From an uncultured Alphaproteobacteria bacterium (GTDB lineage: Bacteria; Pseudomonadota; Alphaproteobacteria; HIMB59), in contig CACGSS010000003.1 of NCBI GenBank assembly GCA_902575725.1, positions 1-64,000 on the forward strand: a stretch of DNA of 64,000 bases, given 5' to 3'. Below, piece by piece: positions 63,202-64,000 of the stretch (its first letter is position 1; each line of letters starts with the position of its first letter). Made by a program: the position numbers and the translations under genes. The notes below the pieces were generated by a model, which was not told where the DNA came from, did no database searches, and saw nothing but the letters and a program-made list of their open reading frames with translations.

Positions 63202-63280
63202 AATTAACCTCCTTAAGCGTTAATTGTTAATTGCAGTTTTTAAACCTGCGTTAATAAAGAAATTCCAAATGGCAATTTCT
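63202..63280 (-). promoter_or_regulatory. Leader hairpins of the small heat-shock gene (possible RNA thermometer)
   Basis: On the minus strand AATTAAC (63225-63219 as read) pairs with GTTAATT (63208-63202), putting the AAGGAGG ribosome site mostly in the 10-nt loop. A second stem AGAAATT/AATTTCT (63280-63258) lies upstream. AT-only stems of this size melt easily, as in RNA thermometers. It is not a recognised ROSE or fourU element. Confidence 0.4.
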
Positions 63281-63289
63281 CATATTATT

Positions 63290-63318
63290 AATTTGGGATT
63301 TCAATTGTGAATTTCAAG
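63290..63318 (-). promoter_or_regulatory. Heat-shock (sigma-32/RpoH-type) promoter of the small heat-shock gene
   Basis: On the minus strand CTTGAAA (63318-63312) is followed after 14 bp by CCCAAATT (63297-63290). This fits the sigma-32 consensus CTTGAAA-N11-16-CCCCATnT except for one base in the -10 box. The predicted leader is about 80 nt. Confidence 0.65.
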
Positions 63319-63367
63319 AGTTTCAAATTGACTGTTGGATAATTTTTTTAGATGATAGGCTTCTTTA

Positions 63368-64000
63368 ATGTATTCAATTGTTGCAAATAAGCCAGGTGAT
63401 ACAAACGTTCTTCAAAAGAAAAGTATTGATCTCACTGACCTTAAATCGAATGAAATTTTGATCAAAAATAGAGCAATTGGAGTAAATTTCATCGATATTT
63501 ATTTTAGAGCAGGGTTATATCCTTGGCCTGTTGACAAAGATCTTGTTCTAGGCTCTGAAGGTGCAGGCGAGGTTGAAGCTATAGGCACTAATGTTACAAA
63601 GTTTAAAATAGGGGATCGCGTAGCATATGCGCAACCTAATAATGCATACGCAACACATAGAATGATATCAGAGGATCTCGTAGTTTCTATCCCAGATAGC
63701 ATACCTTTTGATCAAGCAGCTGCATCAATTCTTAAAGGACTAACAGTAAAGTATCTTGTTTGTGATAGTTATAACTTACAAAGTAATCATGAGGTATTAT
63801 TTCATGCTGCGGCTGGAGGCGTAGGGTTGATCGCAGGCCAATGGATAAAAGACATTGGTGCAAAATTAATAGGCACAGCTGGTAATTCAGATAAATGTGA
63901 GTTAGCAAAGCAAAGAGGCTTTGACGAGGTTATAAATTACTCTGAAAAAAATTTTTTAGATGAAGTATTAAAAATCACAAATAACAAAGGCCTTGACGTG
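63368..64000 (+). CDS. NADPH:quinone oxidoreductase (Qor-like), N-terminal part
   Basis: A zinc-free medium-chain dehydrogenase running off the window's right edge; 211 codons are visible. ATG 63368 gives MYSIVANKPGDTNVLQ. Landmarks are the substrate-side segment VNFIDIYFRAGLYPW (near residue 43), GSEGAGEVEAIG (near 63), and the NADPH-fold glycine loop HAAAGGVGLIAGQW near residue 141. It is divergent from the heat-shock gene. The rest of the C-terminal half is outside the window. Confidence 0.9.
   Translation, partial: MYSIVANKPGDTNVLQKKSIDLTDLKSNEILIKNRAIGVNFIDIYFRAGLYPWPVDKDLVLGSEGAGEVEAIGTNVTKFKIGDRVAYAQPNNAYATHRMISEDLVVSIPDSIPFDQAAASILKGLTVKYLVCDSYNLQSNHEVLFHAAAGGVGLIAGQWIKDIGAKLIGTAGNSDKCELAKQRGFDEVINYSEKNFLDEVLKITNNKGLDV

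Overview
The window is AT-rich, very densely packed bacterial DNA: most neighbouring genes overlap or lie within about 30 bp of each other. It reads as the chromosome of a streamlined marine-type alphaproteobacterium. The evidence is GcrA, an RpoE/ChrR-type ECF sigma and anti-sigma pair, CarD, a FYDLN-type zinc-ribbon protein, a mitochondrial-SUV3-like helicase, a Mic60-like/HemY pair next to tsaD, and the gene orders dapF-mtaB-ftsY-yciB and ffh-rpsP-rimM-trmD-rplS. A SAR11-like or HIMB59/AEGEAN-169-like lineage would fit, but I cannot place it more precisely without a search. I see no insertion sequences, prophage, CRISPR array or rRNA.

Layout. 1-6.8 kb: an unknown protein cut by the window edge, yggS, a LolA-like carrier, a winged-helix protein, ftsK, a UbiH-like hydroxylase, and a LON-domain protein with the chaperedoxin CnoX. 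6.8-13.3 kb: an accessory block around tRNA-Gly holding an FkbM methyltransferase, a heparin-lyase-like enzyme, a sulfotransferase, a large probable alpha/alpha-barrel enzyme, a glycosyltransferase and a TPR/glycosyltransferase protein. 13.3-21.4 kb: a run of minus-strand genes (tsaD, EVE protein, acsA, rsmB, rpe, purH and small genes). 21.5-30.5 kb: Mic60-like/HemY-like proteins, a DMT transporter, a BAX-inhibitor-1 protein, an aldo/keto reductase, phhB, the ECF sigma/ChrR pair, an IalB-like protein, argG, folD and yggT. 30.5-36 kb: an amino-acid-type ABC transporter with a DadA-like oxidase, interrupted by two bactofilins. 36-41.2 kb: a complete ccmABCDEFGH set (ccmI absent), including a 43-residue ccmD. 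41.3-46.9 kb: a histone-H1-like protein, SUV3-like helicase, TerB, 7Fe ferredoxin, CarD, FYDLN protein, rpmF and recX. 46.9-53.1 kb: tRNA-Arg, a pectin-acetylesterase-like protein, gcrA, pgk, yciB, ftsY, mtaB and dapF. 53.2-61.2 kb: ffh-rpsP-rimM-trmD-rplS followed by leuC-leuD-leuB-asd. 61.2-64 kb: a pyridoxal-kinase-like protein, sodB, a small heat-shock protein and the start of a quinone oxidoreductase.

The genes form several working groups. Cytochrome c maturation is nearly complete in one block. Leucine synthesis (minus leuA) is joined to the aspartate-semialdehyde step. The SRP GTPases Ffh and FtsY face each other about 2 kb apart. The ABC transporter with its FAD oxidase suggests uptake and oxidation of an amino acid or opine. 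The polysaccharide-active proteins suggest handling of a sulfated or uronic-acid polymer.

No wholly new multi-gene system is evident. The strongest oddities are these: an rsmB gene whose NusB domain is intact but has no canonical start codon; a ChrR-like anti-sigma factor that appears to have lost its zinc ligands; lysine-rich tails on three proteins around the SUV3-like helicase; long acidic tails on ribosomal proteins S16 and L19; a terminator ending exactly at the ccmA start codon; and a heat-shock promoter with a possible RNA thermometer upstream of the small heat-shock gene.
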